Shown piece by piece: positions 19,446 to 28,404 of a stretch of DNA of 64,000 nucleotides. Origin of the DNA: Clostridium sp. CS001 (GTDB lineage: Bacteria > Bacillota > Clostridia > Clostridiales > Clostridiaceae); NCBI RefSeq assembly GCF_020443565.1, contig NZ_JAIZZN010000006.1, forward strand, positions 62,001 through 126,000, written 5' to 3'. The notes below the pieces were generated by a model. That model was not told where the DNA came from, did not search any database, and was given only the letters and a program-made list of their open reading frames with translations. A program made the position numbers and the translations under genes. Positions within the stretch are counted from its first letter, which is position 1, and the number at the start of each line of letters is the position of its first letter.

Positions 19446-19482
19446 TTCCGAATATTCGGAACCTAGTCCGTATATTCGGAAT
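19446..19482. promoter_or_regulatory. Tandem palindromes, candidate activator (UAS) sites
   Basis: A perfect palindrome TTCCGAATATTCGGAA at 19446-19461 is followed by a near-identical TCCGTATATTCGGA at 19467-19480. Their centres are 20 bases apart, two helical turns. They lie about 130-165 bases upstream of the sigma-54 promoter at 19302-19319, a usual enhancer distance, and also just upstream of the divergent endopeptidase gene. Confidence 0.65.
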
Positions 19483-19513
19483 CCCTATTGAAAATGAGAA
19501 AGGAAGAGATAAT

Positions 19514-20836
19514 ATGATTAATTCCCAATCTTCTATTCCTGGCACTAAAAAATTCATGTTAGAGAGCGCTTACTGGCTTAATAAGCTAGATACTTGCGAA
19601 GACCTCCTCATGGACAAGAACGCAATTATAGATTTCAATAAAAAAACTTTTAAAAAAGTTAATACCATGTGCAATATTAGGGAGCATAAAGAATGTCTAA
19701 CTAGGGAGGAGCTTCAACATATCCTTGGGGCTTATACAATTCCAAAGGATATCAGATATGACATAAAAGGATTTGAAGTTAAACAGGCTTTTTATATTGC
19801 ACTAATACAAAACACCAATTTGGAGGAAATTCAGGATATAAACACTGTAAAGTTTGGAATATCAGTTAAAAATACAAGACTTAGAAGTTTTCCAACAGAA
19901 GAAGGTATTTTTAAAGATAGCGGGTATATTGAATTTGATTTATTTCAAGAAACAGAATGTTCCGCTTTAGATGCCGTTGCAATATTACATGAAAGCTCTG
20001 ATAGAAATTGGTTTTACATACAAATGTACAACTATAATGGGTGGGTTAAAGCTTGTGATATTGCTATAGCTAAAAATAAAGAGGAAATTTTTAATTATTT
20101 AGATACAGCTCATTTTTTAATGGTAATTGGAAACAAAATAGGTACTCAATTTAATCATTATGATGAAAGAGTATCACGAAAAGACTTTTATATGGGAACA
20201 AAAATCCCACTGGAAATAGAGCCAATTTCAAGCATAGGAAATCAATCCTCTTTTCTTCAACATGTTGTAAAAATTCCAGTACGAGATAATAAAGGTTTTT
20301 TAGAATTTAAACATGCTCTTATATCCCATAAAGAAGAGGTAACCATTGGATATTTACCATACACAAGAGCAACTATTTTAAATCAAGCATTCAAACTTCT
20401 TGGTGATAGGTATGATTGGGGAAATAAAAATAATGGTAGGGATTGTTCAAGCTTTCTTATGTGTGTTTATAAAACTGTTGGGATTATTTTGCCTAGAAAT
20501 GGTGGTGACCAAGAAATCGGTGAAGGAATTTCCTACATCTTTGATAAAAATGCTACCCTTGAAGAAAGAATAAGAATCTTTGAAAAAGTCAAGCCAGGTG
20601 CTGCCATATTCTCAGCTGGACATGTTATGCTTTATATAGGAGAAGATGATGGTGAGGATTATATGCTCCATGATTTTAACAGCTACGGGAAAATGTGCGA
20701 GGATAACACCTTGGAAAAAATATATGTAAATGAAATTGCTGTAACCTCCACTCTTCTACTCGCTTCTAAAGGCAATAAATACATTGAGACTTTTACTTCT
20801 TTATTGCAGTTTGAACTTGAACAAGGGAATTCCTAG
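19514..20836 (+). CDS. NlpC/P60 murein-peptide endopeptidase (YkfC-like)
   Basis: A 440-residue cysteine peptidase. SH3-like domains fill the first two thirds (for example VKNTRLRSFP near residue 115 and WFYIQMYNYNGWVKACDI near 172). The C-terminal NlpC/P60 domain has the catalytic Cys in NNGRDCSSFLM (near 315) and His in SAGHVMLYIG (near 373). No signal peptide is seen, as in cytosolic YkfC, which cuts the D-gamma-Glu/diamino acid bond of imported murein peptides and feeds L-Ala-D-Glu to the epimerase. AAAGGAAGAG precedes the ATG. It is divergent from the dipeptidase operon and shares the twin-palindrome region with it. Confidence 0.88.
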   Translation: MINSQSSIPGTKKFMLESAYWLNKLDTCEDLLMDKNAIIDFNKKTFKKVNTMCNIREHKECLTREELQHILGAYTIPKDIRYDIKGFEVKQAFYIALIQNTNLEEIQDINTVKFGISVKNTRLRSFPTEEGIFKDSGYIEFDLFQETECSALDAVAILHESSDRNWFYIQMYNYNGWVKACDIAIAKNKEEIFNYLDTAHFLMVIGNKIGTQFNHYDERVSRKDFYMGTKIPLEIEPISSIGNQSSFLQHVVKIPVRDNKGFLEFKHALISHKEEVTIGYLPYTRATILNQAFKLLGDRYDWGNKNNGRDCSSFLMCVYKTVGIILPRNGGDQEIGEGISYIFDKNATLEERIRIFEKVKPGAAIFSAGHVMLYIGEDDGEDYMLHDFNSYGKMCEDNTLEKIYVNEIAVTSTLLLASKGNKYIETFTSLLQFELEQGNS

Positions 20837-20872
20837 TGCCACCCACGTGGCAAGTGGCAAGTGGGTGGTGCC
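20835..20872. repeat. Repeat family A, copy 1
   Basis: A forward arm with core GTGCCACCCACGTGGCAAG, followed by a GTGGGTGG remnant of the inverted arm. It begins at the stop codon of the endopeptidase gene, between two convergent genes. Confidence 0.8.
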
Positions 20873-20875
20873 TTT

Positions 20876-20922
20876 AAAAGCAACAAAGATTGGAAATATA
20901 ACTTCCAATCTTTGTTGCTTTT
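20876..20922. terminator. Bidirectional terminator
   Basis: A 20-base arm starting AAAAGCAACAAAG at 20876 pairs perfectly with 20903-20922. A on one flank and T on the other let it serve both the endopeptidase gene and the BlaR1-like gene. Confidence 0.85.
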
Positions 20923-20963
20923 TAAAACTTATGCATTGTCCTTATTAAGTGCTTATCACTTGT

Positions 20964-22904
20964 TTATTCTTGTATTTCACTTGTATTTGCTGTTTTTCCT
21001 GTTAATTCATCTTGAAGTACATCTAAATTATCACGAAACACAGAAAGATCTCCATATATCTTTTCAAACGAAGATCTTTGGAATGTAAATGTAGTATCAT
21101 ATTTTGATTCATCTAGCTTTCCATCAGACTGCGAATTACGAAATGCAAAGGTAACTTCATCAAGATTATCAATCATGCAAAATGCTACTAAGGCGTTCAA
21201 TCTAGAGTTTATCTCAACAACAGAATTTGGTGTAATAATAGGCCACTCCCCTTCATATTTTGCATTTGATGCTGCTTCGTAATATATTGTAAGACCATAA
21301 GGTTTTTTACTAGTTTCCATTGAGGTGTATTGCTGCCCAAAATCACTACTAGGGGCAGGTAAATTCCCAGCAATACCCGAAACCTTACTATTATCGCCCA
21401 CATACGGGGTTTTATATTTTGATATTTCAGGCAAATCGTAGGATATCATATCAACTCTTACAACAAATCCATAGCTAACAGTTCCTTTATCTTTAAAATT
21501 TAAACTTAAAAAATAAATATATTCCCCTGCATCGGTCGGTCCCTGTAAATATAAATTTCCATTCATAAAGCTTGGCTTCACTGCTTGAAATTCTGTCAAT
21601 TCACCTTTTTTATAAACAGATATTTTATCTATTGTAAAATCACGCCTTTTATCTATTTTAAGATTCTGCGTACCTATTATTAATTGTTGTTTTGCCGTTA
21701 CATTAACTGTATTCTCAGATTTGTATTGAAAGTTTCTAGGGTGGTCCGAATCAGATTGAATGTATTCGCCACGGTTCTTCCAGGAATAGCTACCAGTTAA
21801 AGCTACTTTCGTTTTTACATATTCTGCACTAATATATATCTTGGGTGGATTATAATTGTTAGTACCAACACTTGCACCAAGTACTATAGCACCAATAATT
21901 GTAAAAACAAGTATTACCCCTGATAATACTATAATAATTCTTGATTTTTTACTGTAATTCATAATTGCTATCAGTCTTTCCTTTAAACTTTTCTTCTCTT
22001 CGCACATAGTTGCCTGTAATACCTGTGCAGAATATTTATGCTCAGCTACAACAGATATTAATGTGTCCCCATAATCCTGTTTTTCTTCTGGTTTAAGATT
22101 TTTAATAACCGCCTCATCACAAGCTAATTCACAGGCATGGTTTATTTCCTTTTTAATAAAATACATAAATGGGTTAAACCAGTGGATTGATGCAGCTATC
22201 ATAGTTACCCATTTTACTACTATATCAAAACGCTTTAAATGTGAAATCTCATGAAGCAAAATATTTTTAAGCTGCTTTTCATTAAAGTCAATATCTGGAA
22301 TTATAATGTATGGTCTTAATATTCCAATTAACATTGGAGTGCTCACAAATCTATTTCGTACAAGTCTCACATGCTTTTTCCTCTTAAGTAGGGTGGCTAA
22401 CATTTCATTTTCTTTCTCATGGGCTGATGTATTTCCTTGTTTCACATATTTGAAAAACCTTGTATATCCAATTAAGTTAACTATAAGTACTGTTGTTGCT
22501 CCAAATAACCATATATAGATTACATACTGATTAAATATATCCCTAAAATATCTACTGTGGTCAGTATCATCGTTATAAACCCCATTTGCTATATTTTCTT
22601 GAACTTTAGGTAATATTGATGAATTAATTACATTATCACTTGTGCCTTCAATTGTTTTGAAAGTACTGTCAGCACTTACCTCTTGAGGATTTTTATTACT
22701 ATAAAACACACCATTCATGATGCTATTTTCAAAAGAAAAAGGAATTATAAGTCTTAATAACACTACTATCCATATATAATATTGTAGTGACTTTGATAAT
22801 TTATTCTTTATAAAAGGCTTAATGGCAAATATTAATACTGCAATGATGCTCCCAGATAGTGAAAGTGATAATAATAGATTAACTGTTTCACTTGTCACTA
22901 TCAT
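20964..22904 (-). CDS. BlaR1/MecR1-type M56 sensor peptidase without PBP domain
   Basis: About 646 residues. Four membrane spans surround a cytosolic M56 metalloprotease loop with HEISHLKRFD (HExxH, near residue 220) and ACELACDEAV. A last membrane segment near 345 leads to an extracellular region of about 300 residues. That region shows none of the SxxK/KTG motifs of a penicillin-binding sensor, so the inducer is probably not a beta-lactam. I chose the ATG at 22904, preceded by AGGTGG; it overlaps blaI-like by 17 bases. In the known system the protease destroys the BlaI repressor after signal binding. Confidence 0.86.
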   Translation of the reverse strand: MIVTSETVNLLLSLSLSGSIIAVLIFAIKPFIKNKLSKSLQYYIWIVVLLRLIIPFSFENSIMNGVFYSNKNPQEVSADSTFKTIEGTSDNVINSSILPKVQENIANGVYNDDTDHSRYFRDIFNQYVIYIWLFGATTVLIVNLIGYTRFFKYVKQGNTSAHEKENEMLATLLKRKKHVRLVRNRFVSTPMLIGILRPYIIIPDIDFNEKQLKNILLHEISHLKRFDIVVKWVTMIAASIHWFNPFMYFIKKEINHACELACDEAVIKNLKPEEKQDYGDTLISVVAEHKYSAQVLQATMCEEKKSLKERLIAIMNYSKKSRIIIVLSGVILVFTIIGAIVLGASVGTNNYNPPKIYISAEYVKTKVALTGSYSWKNRGEYIQSDSDHPRNFQYKSENTVNVTAKQQLIIGTQNLKIDKRRDFTIDKISVYKKGELTEFQAVKPSFMNGNLYLQGPTDAGEYIYFLSLNFKDKGTVSYGFVVRVDMISYDLPEISKYKTPYVGDNSKVSGIAGNLPAPSSDFGQQYTSMETSKKPYGLTIYYEAASNAKYEGEWPIITPNSVVEINSRLNALVAFCMIDNLDEVTFAFRNSQSDGKLDESKYDTTFTFQRSSFEKIYGDLSVFRDNLDVLQDELTGKTANTSEIQE

Positions 22905-23274
22905 CACCCACCTTGAATAAAGTATATAACTCCTCAATGTCATCACTATCGAGTTTTTTACTTCCTAAAAGGGATGCTACAAGGTTTTTTGCACTTCCAG
23001 AGAATAGCCGATCAATTAAGCTTTGGGTGGTATATTCGCTATATTCTGCCTCACTAACCAAAGGCTTATAATAGAATACTTCCTTTTTAGTTGCTAAAAC
23101 AGCTCCCTTTTCACAGAGCCTGCGAAGTAATGTTTTTATTGTAGAGGTTTCCCACTTACTCTTTTGTTCAAGTGTTTTCCTAATTTCAGCCATAGGAAGT
23201 TCATAGCCTGCTTCCCATAATATTCGCATAACTTCAACTTCGGAATCTGTTATTTTTGAAACTAATATACTCAT
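22888..23274 (-). CDS. BlaI/MecI/CopY family transcriptional repressor
   Basis: A 128-residue winged-helix repressor. The N-terminal MSILVSKITDSEVEVMRILW and KSKWETSTIKTLLRRLCEKG are the family DNA-binding segments, followed by a C-terminal dimerisation helix region. GGAGGAATTC precedes the ATG. It is coupled to the BlaR1-like sensor by a 17-base overlap. Two TTACA-N2-TGTAA-type palindromes overlap its promoter, so autoregulation is expected. Targets beyond its own operon are not evident here. Confidence 0.9.
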   Translation of the reverse strand: MSILVSKITDSEVEVMRILWEAGYELPMAEIRKTLEQKSKWETSTIKTLLRRLCEKGAVLATKKEVFYYKPLVSEAEYSEYTTQSLIDRLFSGSAKNLVASLLGSKKLDSDDIEELYTLFKVGDDSDK

Positions 23275-23293
23275 ACGAATTCCTCCTTTAGGG

Positions 23294-23344
23294 TTACATA
23301 CGTAACCTTAAGTACAGTTTACAACTGTAACCTTCATATGTCAA
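23294..23344 (-). promoter_or_regulatory. blaI-like promoter with two repressor boxes
   Basis: Minus-strand -35 TTGACA at 23339-23344 and -10 TAAACT at 23316-23321 are 17 bases apart. Palindromes TTACAACTGTAA (23319-23330) and TTACATACGTAA (23294-23305) lie in the promoter and just downstream, with centres 25 bases apart. They match the TACA/TGTA pattern of BlaI/MecI operators. Confidence 0.8.
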
Positions 23345-23359
23345 TAAATAATTTATATT

Positions 23360-23387
23360 AGTGCCACCCACGTGGCAAGTGGCATGT
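23360..23387. repeat. Repeat family A, copy 2 (single arm)
   Basis: A forward arm reading AGTGCCACCCACGTGG then CAAGTGGCATGT, 16 bases upstream of the blaI-like -35 box. Confidence 0.8.
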
Positions 23388-23544
23388 AGCAACTTAAATA
23401 TCTTTCATAAACACACAAAAAAATATTTTATATTTTGAAAATTCACACTTATTTTATCCATTTATCAGTAAAATATTTGTTGTTTTTTGACGAAATACTG
23501 TGTATAATTACTCACTGAAATACTGTTATATTGGGGGTAGATTA

Positions 23545-24051
23545 ATGGAAAAAATGTCCTTTGAAGTTAGGAAAGCTATTACTAGCGACATTGAAGAAAT
23601 ACGATTTCTAGCAAGCGAATCTTTTAGAATGTATACAGAAAATGCAGGAATTACAGATCTTATTGCCCCTCTCGAAGAAACCTATGAGGATGTTAAAAAC
23701 GTAATAGAAACCACTGAAGTTTTTGTTGCCCTATTCAATGAAGAAGTTATTGGCAGTGTACGAATTGAAATCAAGTCTGATAATACTGCTTATCTAAGCA
23801 GATTTGGCGTCTCATCTTCACATCAAAATAATGGTATTGGTAAAATATTAATGAATGCAGTTGACAACTCAATGAGAGAATTAGGCATTACCTGCTTATA
23901 TCTTCATACCGCATCTAGAATGTTTTCACTTATTAGATTTTATTATGGAAGAGGCTTCTTTATCGAATCAACCACTAATGATCGAGGATATATTAGAGCA
24001 CTGCTGTGCAAGGAATATGAATCTGACTCATTAGAACTTTCTGTAGTTTAA
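23545..24051 (+). CDS. GNAT family N-acetyltransferase
   Basis: About 168 residues with the GNAT fold. The acetyl-CoA pyrophosphate loop is VSSSHQNNGIGKILM (Q/RxxGxG/A, near residue 95), and YLHTASRMFSLIRFYYGRGF is the usual C-terminal motif. The substrate cannot be told. The ATG at 23545 is preceded by GGGGG at good spacing; an upstream in-frame ATG lacks one. It is a lone gene flanked by family A repeats on both sides. Confidence 0.85.
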   Translation: MEKMSFEVRKAITSDIEEIRFLASESFRMYTENAGITDLIAPLEETYEDVKNVIETTEVFVALFNEEVIGSVRIEIKSDNTAYLSRFGVSSSHQNNGIGKILMNAVDNSMRELGITCLYLHTASRMFSLIRFYYGRGFFIESTTNDRGYIRALLCKEYESDSLELSVV

Positions 24052-24054
24052 GCT

Positions 24055-24081
24055 AGTGCCACCCACGTGGCACATGGCAAA
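24055..24081. repeat. Repeat family A, copy 3 (single arm)
   Basis: AGTGCCACCCACGTGGCAC then ATGGCAAA, four bases after the GNAT stop codon. The arm is slightly diverged. Confidence 0.75.
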
Positions 24082-24119
24082 AGTGACAACCCCTATCACA
24101 TAAATTAGTTACAGAGACA

Positions 24120-24653
24120 CTATTTTGGTTGATTTATTCCATAAATTAAATACTTACTGACACTTGAGCTACCATTGTCAAAGATGCCAAACCACACCTC
24201 TCCATCTCCTACCATAACACCTTTATAATTAACAAAGAGTTTTTCATTTTTTTGATTAACCAATGCATTTTTTACTTTTTCAGTGATTATTAAGTCATAA
24301 TTTTTAACAAATTCATCCTTAGAATTAACGTTAATATTAGCACTAGTTAACGGATACTTAATATACTCTGCAACCTTTTCTTTTTCACCCTTAGCCACTA
24401 ATTCTTGAATAGTCTTAAAAACTCTATCAAATTCATCAGCATCATCTATTCCAGCAACACTATACCTATTAGGATCACCTTTCTTGATTTCTGTTTTCCC
24501 TTCTACTTTTTCCTCAGTCTTAGGTCCTGATTTTTCTTCAATTTTAGTTTGTGTGTTATTCTTTGGTACATCTATACTATTTTTGTTACTACAAGCAGAT
24601 ATTGTTGTAGCCACTATACTTACTAATAATAATGCTAATACCTTTTTATTCAT
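24120..24653 (-). CDS. Putative lipoprotein of unknown function
   Basis: A 177-residue protein with an N-terminal signal and lipobox ISAC (Cys near residue 21). A Lys/Glu-rich linker follows (residues 25-65), then a compact domain of about 110 residues containing FDRVFKTIQELVAKGEKEKVAEYI and ending GSSSVSKYLIYGINQPK. The domain resembles small extracytoplasmic alpha/beta folds, but I do not recognise a family. GGAGGAAAAC precedes the ATG. It is a single gene between repeats. Confidence 0.7.
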   Translation of the reverse strand: MNKKVLALLLVSIVATTISACSNKNSIDVPKNNTQTKIEEKSGPKTEEKVEGKTEIKKGDPNRYSVAGIDDADEFDRVFKTIQELVAKGEKEKVAEYIKYPLTSANINVNSKDEFVKNYDLIITEKVKNALVNQKNEKLFVNYKGVMVGDGEVWFGIFDNGSSSVSKYLIYGINQPK

Positions 24654-24744
24654 TGTTTTCCTCCTGATTTTTTATTCCCTTACAATATATATTATACTGA
24701 AAATTAAATGTTAATGTGTTACAAATGGTTTACAACTCCTAGAT

Positions 24745-24771
24745 AGTGCCACCCACGTGACAAGTGACAAA
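24745..24771. repeat. Repeat family A, copy 4 (single arm, diverged)
   Basis: AGTGCCACCCACGTGACAAG then TGACAAA; the G-to-A changes weaken the internal palindrome. Confidence 0.7.
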
Positions 24772-24793
24772 AATTCCAAGCTTAATATTCAAA

Positions 24794-24838
24794 AAGACTG
24801 CACCATGATCTGAGTTTATTCAAATCTTGTTGCAGTCT
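24794..24838 (-). terminator. Hairpin terminator, repeat family C copy 2
   Basis: An arm starting AGACTGCACCATGATC pairs with one ending AAATCTTGTTGCAGTCT. On the minus strand it is followed by TTTTTG, so it terminates the 24845-25258 gene. It is related to the hairpin at 3536-3586. Confidence 0.75.
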
Positions 24839-24844
24839 CTAATA

Positions 24845-25258
24845 TTACTCCACTTGTGTTATAAGTCTCTTCATAATATCTCTTAATTTCACTTCAAAAA
24901 CATCCTCAGGAGCTATAATTATAACTAATTTTATACCATTATCTGATTGATCCCATTTATACGCTTTAATATCTAGAATCGCACCTTCAGGAACATATTC
25001 CTCAATATCCATTGCAATTTCTTCTGCTAGTGAAAGGTATTCTTCAAATAATTCATCTTCTGAAAGTTCACTAATGTTACAGTCCTCTTCCATCAATTCA
25101 ATTAAGATATTTATATCTACACTCAAATTATATGCTAAAATATCATCTCTCCTTGAACCTTTGCTCATGTCTTTAAGTACTTTAAACTCAGTATTTTTCT
25201 CGATTATTTCCTTTATATCTTTGCTATCTACAATTTCATTGTTAAATTCTACGTACAT
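24845..25258 (-). CDS. Hypothetical acidic protein
   Basis: A 137-residue acidic cytosolic protein that I do not recognise. It starts MYVEFNNEIVDSKDIKEIIE, has an acidic helical middle (EEDCNISELSEDELFEEYLS, about residues 58-77) and ends in what looks like a beta-rich segment (LVIIIAPEDVFEVKL). It has no signal peptide or membrane segment. GGAGG sits seven bases before the ATG, and it has its own terminator. It may be co-transcribed with the SNF2-type gene upstream, about 100 bases away across a family A repeat. Confidence 0.65.
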   Translation of the reverse strand: MYVEFNNEIVDSKDIKEIIEKNTEFKVLKDMSKGSRRDDILAYNLSVDINILIELMEEDCNISELSEDELFEEYLSLAEEIAMDIEEYVPEGAILDIKAYKWDQSDNGIKLVIIIAPEDVFEVKLRDIMKRLITQVE

Positions 25259-25279
25259 ATCTATTCCTCCTTATGCCTT

Positions 25280-25307
25280 AGTGCCACACACGTGGCAAGT
25301 GGCAAGT
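25280..25307. repeat. Repeat family A, copy 5 (single arm)
   Basis: AGTGCCACACACGTGGCAAG then TGGCAAGT, directly upstream of the ribosome site of the 25258 gene. Confidence 0.8.
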
Positions 25308-25365
25308 TACATCCTACTACATTATACTATTTTATTCCGAGAAATCAACTTACTTATAGTCGAAG

Positions 25366-28305
25366 CTACTTAAATAGCTCTAATAGCTCTTCTTTTGTAA
25401 GTTTTCCTAAGACATCGCTATTAGTAAGCTCTCCTGTAATTACACTGTCTATTAAACTTTTTTTATTTTCTTGAAGCAGAATGATTTTTTCTTCTATAGT
25501 TCCCTTAGCAACTAATTTAATTACTTCTACTACATTTCTTTGGCCAATTCTATGAGCTCTATCTGTTGCTTGATGCTCTACTGCGGGGTTCCACCAAGGA
25601 TCAAAATGAATAACTAGATTTGCTGAAGTTAAGTTAAGGCCTGTTCCACCTGCTTTTAGGGAAATTAAAAATACTCTTGTGTCACGACTACTGTTGAATT
25701 CATCTACCAATTTAACTCTATCTTTAGGTTTTGTTTTGCCATCTAAATAAAAGTAAGAAATTCCTTTTTCCTTTAAATTATCTCCTATATTCTTAAGGGC
25801 CGAAGTAAATTGAGAGAACAGTAAGACTTTGCCTCGTGAGTTTATTTGTTTCTCAATTAACTCCGTGGCAACTTTTAGTTTTCCACTTCCACCTTTGTAT
25901 TCATCAATTATAAGAGAAGGATCTAAGCAAATTTGCCTTAGCTTTGTTAGATAAGAAAAAACCTCTATTCTGCCTTCACTATTGTTTTTCATCTTATTCC
26001 TGATAGTTTTAATATAAGCTTTATATACAGCCTTTTGAGCTATTGTCATCTCAACTATAAATTTCTTTTCTATTTTATCTGGCAATTCTTTCATTACTTC
26101 ATTTTTAGTTCTTCTTAAGAGAAAAGGTTTAATTAACAATTTTAGTTCTTCTAAATCTCCTTTTCTTTTAACAGGAAATTTTGTTTCAAAGATTTCTTTT
26201 GAGTATAAATAATCTGGCATTATAAAATCAAAGATAGACCACAACTCTGTTAAATTGTTTTCAATAGGTGTACCTGTTAAGGCAAATCTTACTTTGGCTT
26301 TAACTTCTTTAATAACCTTTGTGTTTTGAGCTAAGTAATTTTTTATATTTTGAGCTTCATCAATAATGCAAAAATCAAAAATAATATCTTCATATTGCTG
26401 TATATCCATTCTTAATGTTCCGTAGGTTGTTAATATTACATCATAATCCTTAAAATTATCTATTAGTTTAAGTCTCTCACTTTTTTCTCCATGAATTATA
26501 GATATTTTTAGACTAGGTGCAAACTTTTCAAGTTCCGCCTTCCAATTATAAATAAGAGATGTAGGACTAATAATAATAGTTTTTTTATTTTCCTTGGCGA
26601 CGGATAAGAGAAATGCTATGGTTTCAATAGTTTTACCAAGTCCCATTTCATCTGCTAGTATCCCTCCAAATCCTAAAATACTTAAGCTTTTCAACCATTT
26701 AAATCCCTCTATTTGATATTCACGAAGTGTAGCATTTAAGTCTACAGGAACCTTTATATCCATAGTGTCTATAGTCATTAATGTGTTTTCTATATCCTTT
26801 AACACTTCAATGCCTTTAATAAATTGAAGGTTATTGCTTTTTATTTTTTCGTTTAAATAGATCTCCTTATTTTTATCTATTTGCATTAAACCACTTTCTA
26901 TCCTTTCACTAGTACTTAATGCATCTATTAGATTAAAGAAACCTTTAACTCCATCATCTTCAAAGTCCAGAAAGTTATTATTCTTAGTTTTATAGAACCT
27001 ATTATCTTCCTTAAAACTTGCGAGTATACTATTTAATTCGCTATTTTCAATGTCCTTAATTCCATAGGAAAAGTTATAGTAACCATCATCTTCTTGAAGT
27101 TGCGCTTCAATGGAGTTAAAGTCGTATATTTCCCTATGTTTAAGGCCTTTTCCAAAGGTAACATTTCCAAGGAAATGTAGATTGTTTCCACTTCTACTTA
27201 AGATATCAAATAGTTCCTCATCTCCGCCTATAAAGAGTAGCCTTTCATTTCTTCTTATAAACCTATATTTCTCAAGTTCCATAAGGACTTTACCTTCTTT
27301 TTTATAATCCCGAGTAATAACATCTTTGCTTTTATCATCCGTTAATATGTTGATTTTCTCATTACCATAAGTGATTTTTATATCACAATAAATATTTTCA
27401 CCTATGTCATATATATGAAATTCAGGCTTTATGAAATTTCCTGCAAAGGCTTTTACCTCTTCACTAATGTTAACATTACCTGAAATACGGCTTAGTAAGG
27501 ATGTAAGTTTGTTATAGTTTTCAATGTTCATATTGTATAGTATTTCACCATTTTTCTTTAATTTTTCAGATAAAAGAATATATATTCCAACTTGATGCAT
27601 TGACGGTAGGTAAATCTTCCAATTAAATAAATACACATCATTATTATCATTTAAAGATACTGGAAACTGCTTATGAGTAGTTAGGGCAAATTGTTGATTT
27701 TTAATTTTCAATGTAAATGTTAATGGTAAATCCCTTTCCAAAACCTCAGCCTCAAACTCAAAACTATCATAATTAAATTTGATTTTCTTATTTTTAAGTT
27801 CCATTAAAAACATTCTTAAATCTTTAGGCTCAATTCTTGTTTTTATATTACTTATTGCATGCTGTGATTCATAATAAGTTGGTTCTTTTGAAACTTTACG
27901 AACTAACTTTATAATACTATTTGCACTCTTCTTATTTAAATTGTTCTCTTTAGGATTTTCATTTCCACAAGTATTATCTTTTACTGCAAAACTAAAGAAC
28001 CTATATGCTGTTGCATTTATATGACTGCACATAAATAAGTTACCCTTAGCAGAAAGTTCTTTAAAATCCTCACAAGTACATCTTACTCCATCTAATCTTT
28101 TCTTTAATAAGTCTATTTTTATATAGGTGCTTAATTCACATGATTTAGCCTCATTGCTTACACTACCATAAATGTGATATATATTTTCGATATTCTTGCC
28201 CTTAATCTTAGTAACTAATCCACTATTGAATGCCTTTTCACCTTGGCTTCTCATGAGCATAGATGATGACTTAAATACTATACTTTCTAATTCTTTTAAC
28301 TTCAA
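25366..28305 (-). CDS. SNF2-family ATPase/helicase with SWIM zinc finger
   Basis: About 979 residues. An N-terminal SWIM finger (CTCEDF near residue 77, CSHINA near 92) precedes a bacterial SNF2 domain and the two RecA lobes: GILADEMGLGKT (Walker A, near 556), FCIIDEAQNIKN (DEAH box, near 650), GTPIENNLTELWSIFDF and the C-terminal motif TDRAHRIGQ. Such proteins are dsDNA translocases of poorly known bacterial role. The start is a TTG at 28305, five Ts after GGAGGTGA. Fifteen codons further upstream are open, but the first nine or so are read from a family A repeat and are not real protein. Confidence 0.92.
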   Translation of the reverse strand: MKLKELESIVFKSSSMLMRSQGEKAFNSGLVTKIKGKNIENIYHIYGSVSNEAKSCELSTYIKIDLLKKRLDGVRCTCEDFKELSAKGNLFMCSHINATAYRFFSFAVKDNTCGNENPKENNLNKKSANSIIKLVRKVSKEPTYYESQHAISNIKTRIEPKDLRMFLMELKNKKIKFNYDSFEFEAEVLERDLPLTFTLKIKNQQFALTTHKQFPVSLNDNNDVYLFNWKIYLPSMHQVGIYILLSEKLKKNGEILYNMNIENYNKLTSLLSRISGNVNISEEVKAFAGNFIKPEFHIYDIGENIYCDIKITYGNEKINILTDDKSKDVITRDYKKEGKVLMELEKYRFIRRNERLLFIGGDEELFDILSRSGNNLHFLGNVTFGKGLKHREIYDFNSIEAQLQEDDGYYNFSYGIKDIENSELNSILASFKEDNRFYKTKNNNFLDFEDDGVKGFFNLIDALSTSERIESGLMQIDKNKEIYLNEKIKSNNLQFIKGIEVLKDIENTLMTIDTMDIKVPVDLNATLREYQIEGFKWLKSLSILGFGGILADEMGLGKTIETIAFLLSVAKENKKTIIISPTSLIYNWKAELEKFAPSLKISIIHGEKSERLKLIDNFKDYDVILTTYGTLRMDIQQYEDIIFDFCIIDEAQNIKNYLAQNTKVIKEVKAKVRFALTGTPIENNLTELWSIFDFIMPDYLYSKEIFETKFPVKRKGDLEELKLLIKPFLLRRTKNEVMKELPDKIEKKFIVEMTIAQKAVYKAYIKTIRNKMKNNSEGRIEVFSYLTKLRQICLDPSLIIDEYKGGSGKLKVATELIEKQINSRGKVLLFSQFTSALKNIGDNLKEKGISYFYLDGKTKPKDRVKLVDEFNSSRDTRVFLISLKAGGTGLNLTSANLVIHFDPWWNPAVEHQATDRAHRIGQRNVVEVIKLVAKGTIEEKIILLQENKKSLIDSVITGELTNSDVLGKLTKEELLELFK

Positions 28306-28324
28306 AAAAATCACCTCCATAGCT

Positions 28325-28350
28325 AGTGCCACCCACGTGGCAAGTGGCAT
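28325..28350. repeat. Repeat family A, copy 6 (single arm)
   Basis: AGTGCCACCCACGTGG then CAAGTGGCAT, immediately upstream of the SNF2 gene ribosome site. Read on the minus strand it supplies an ATG and a spurious MPLATWVAL. Confidence 0.8.
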
Positions 28351-28404
28351 CTTTACAAATACAAAATATTAATTAGTTCACTAATTTCTTGTAATGATTC
28401 TTTA

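Noticed and set aside
17858-23274. A bla operon made of the serine hydrolase and the BlaI/BlaR1 pair
   Set aside because: They are more than 2 kb apart, separated by the endopeptidase gene and a bidirectional terminator, and the hydrolase lacks a signal peptide and the key Glu.
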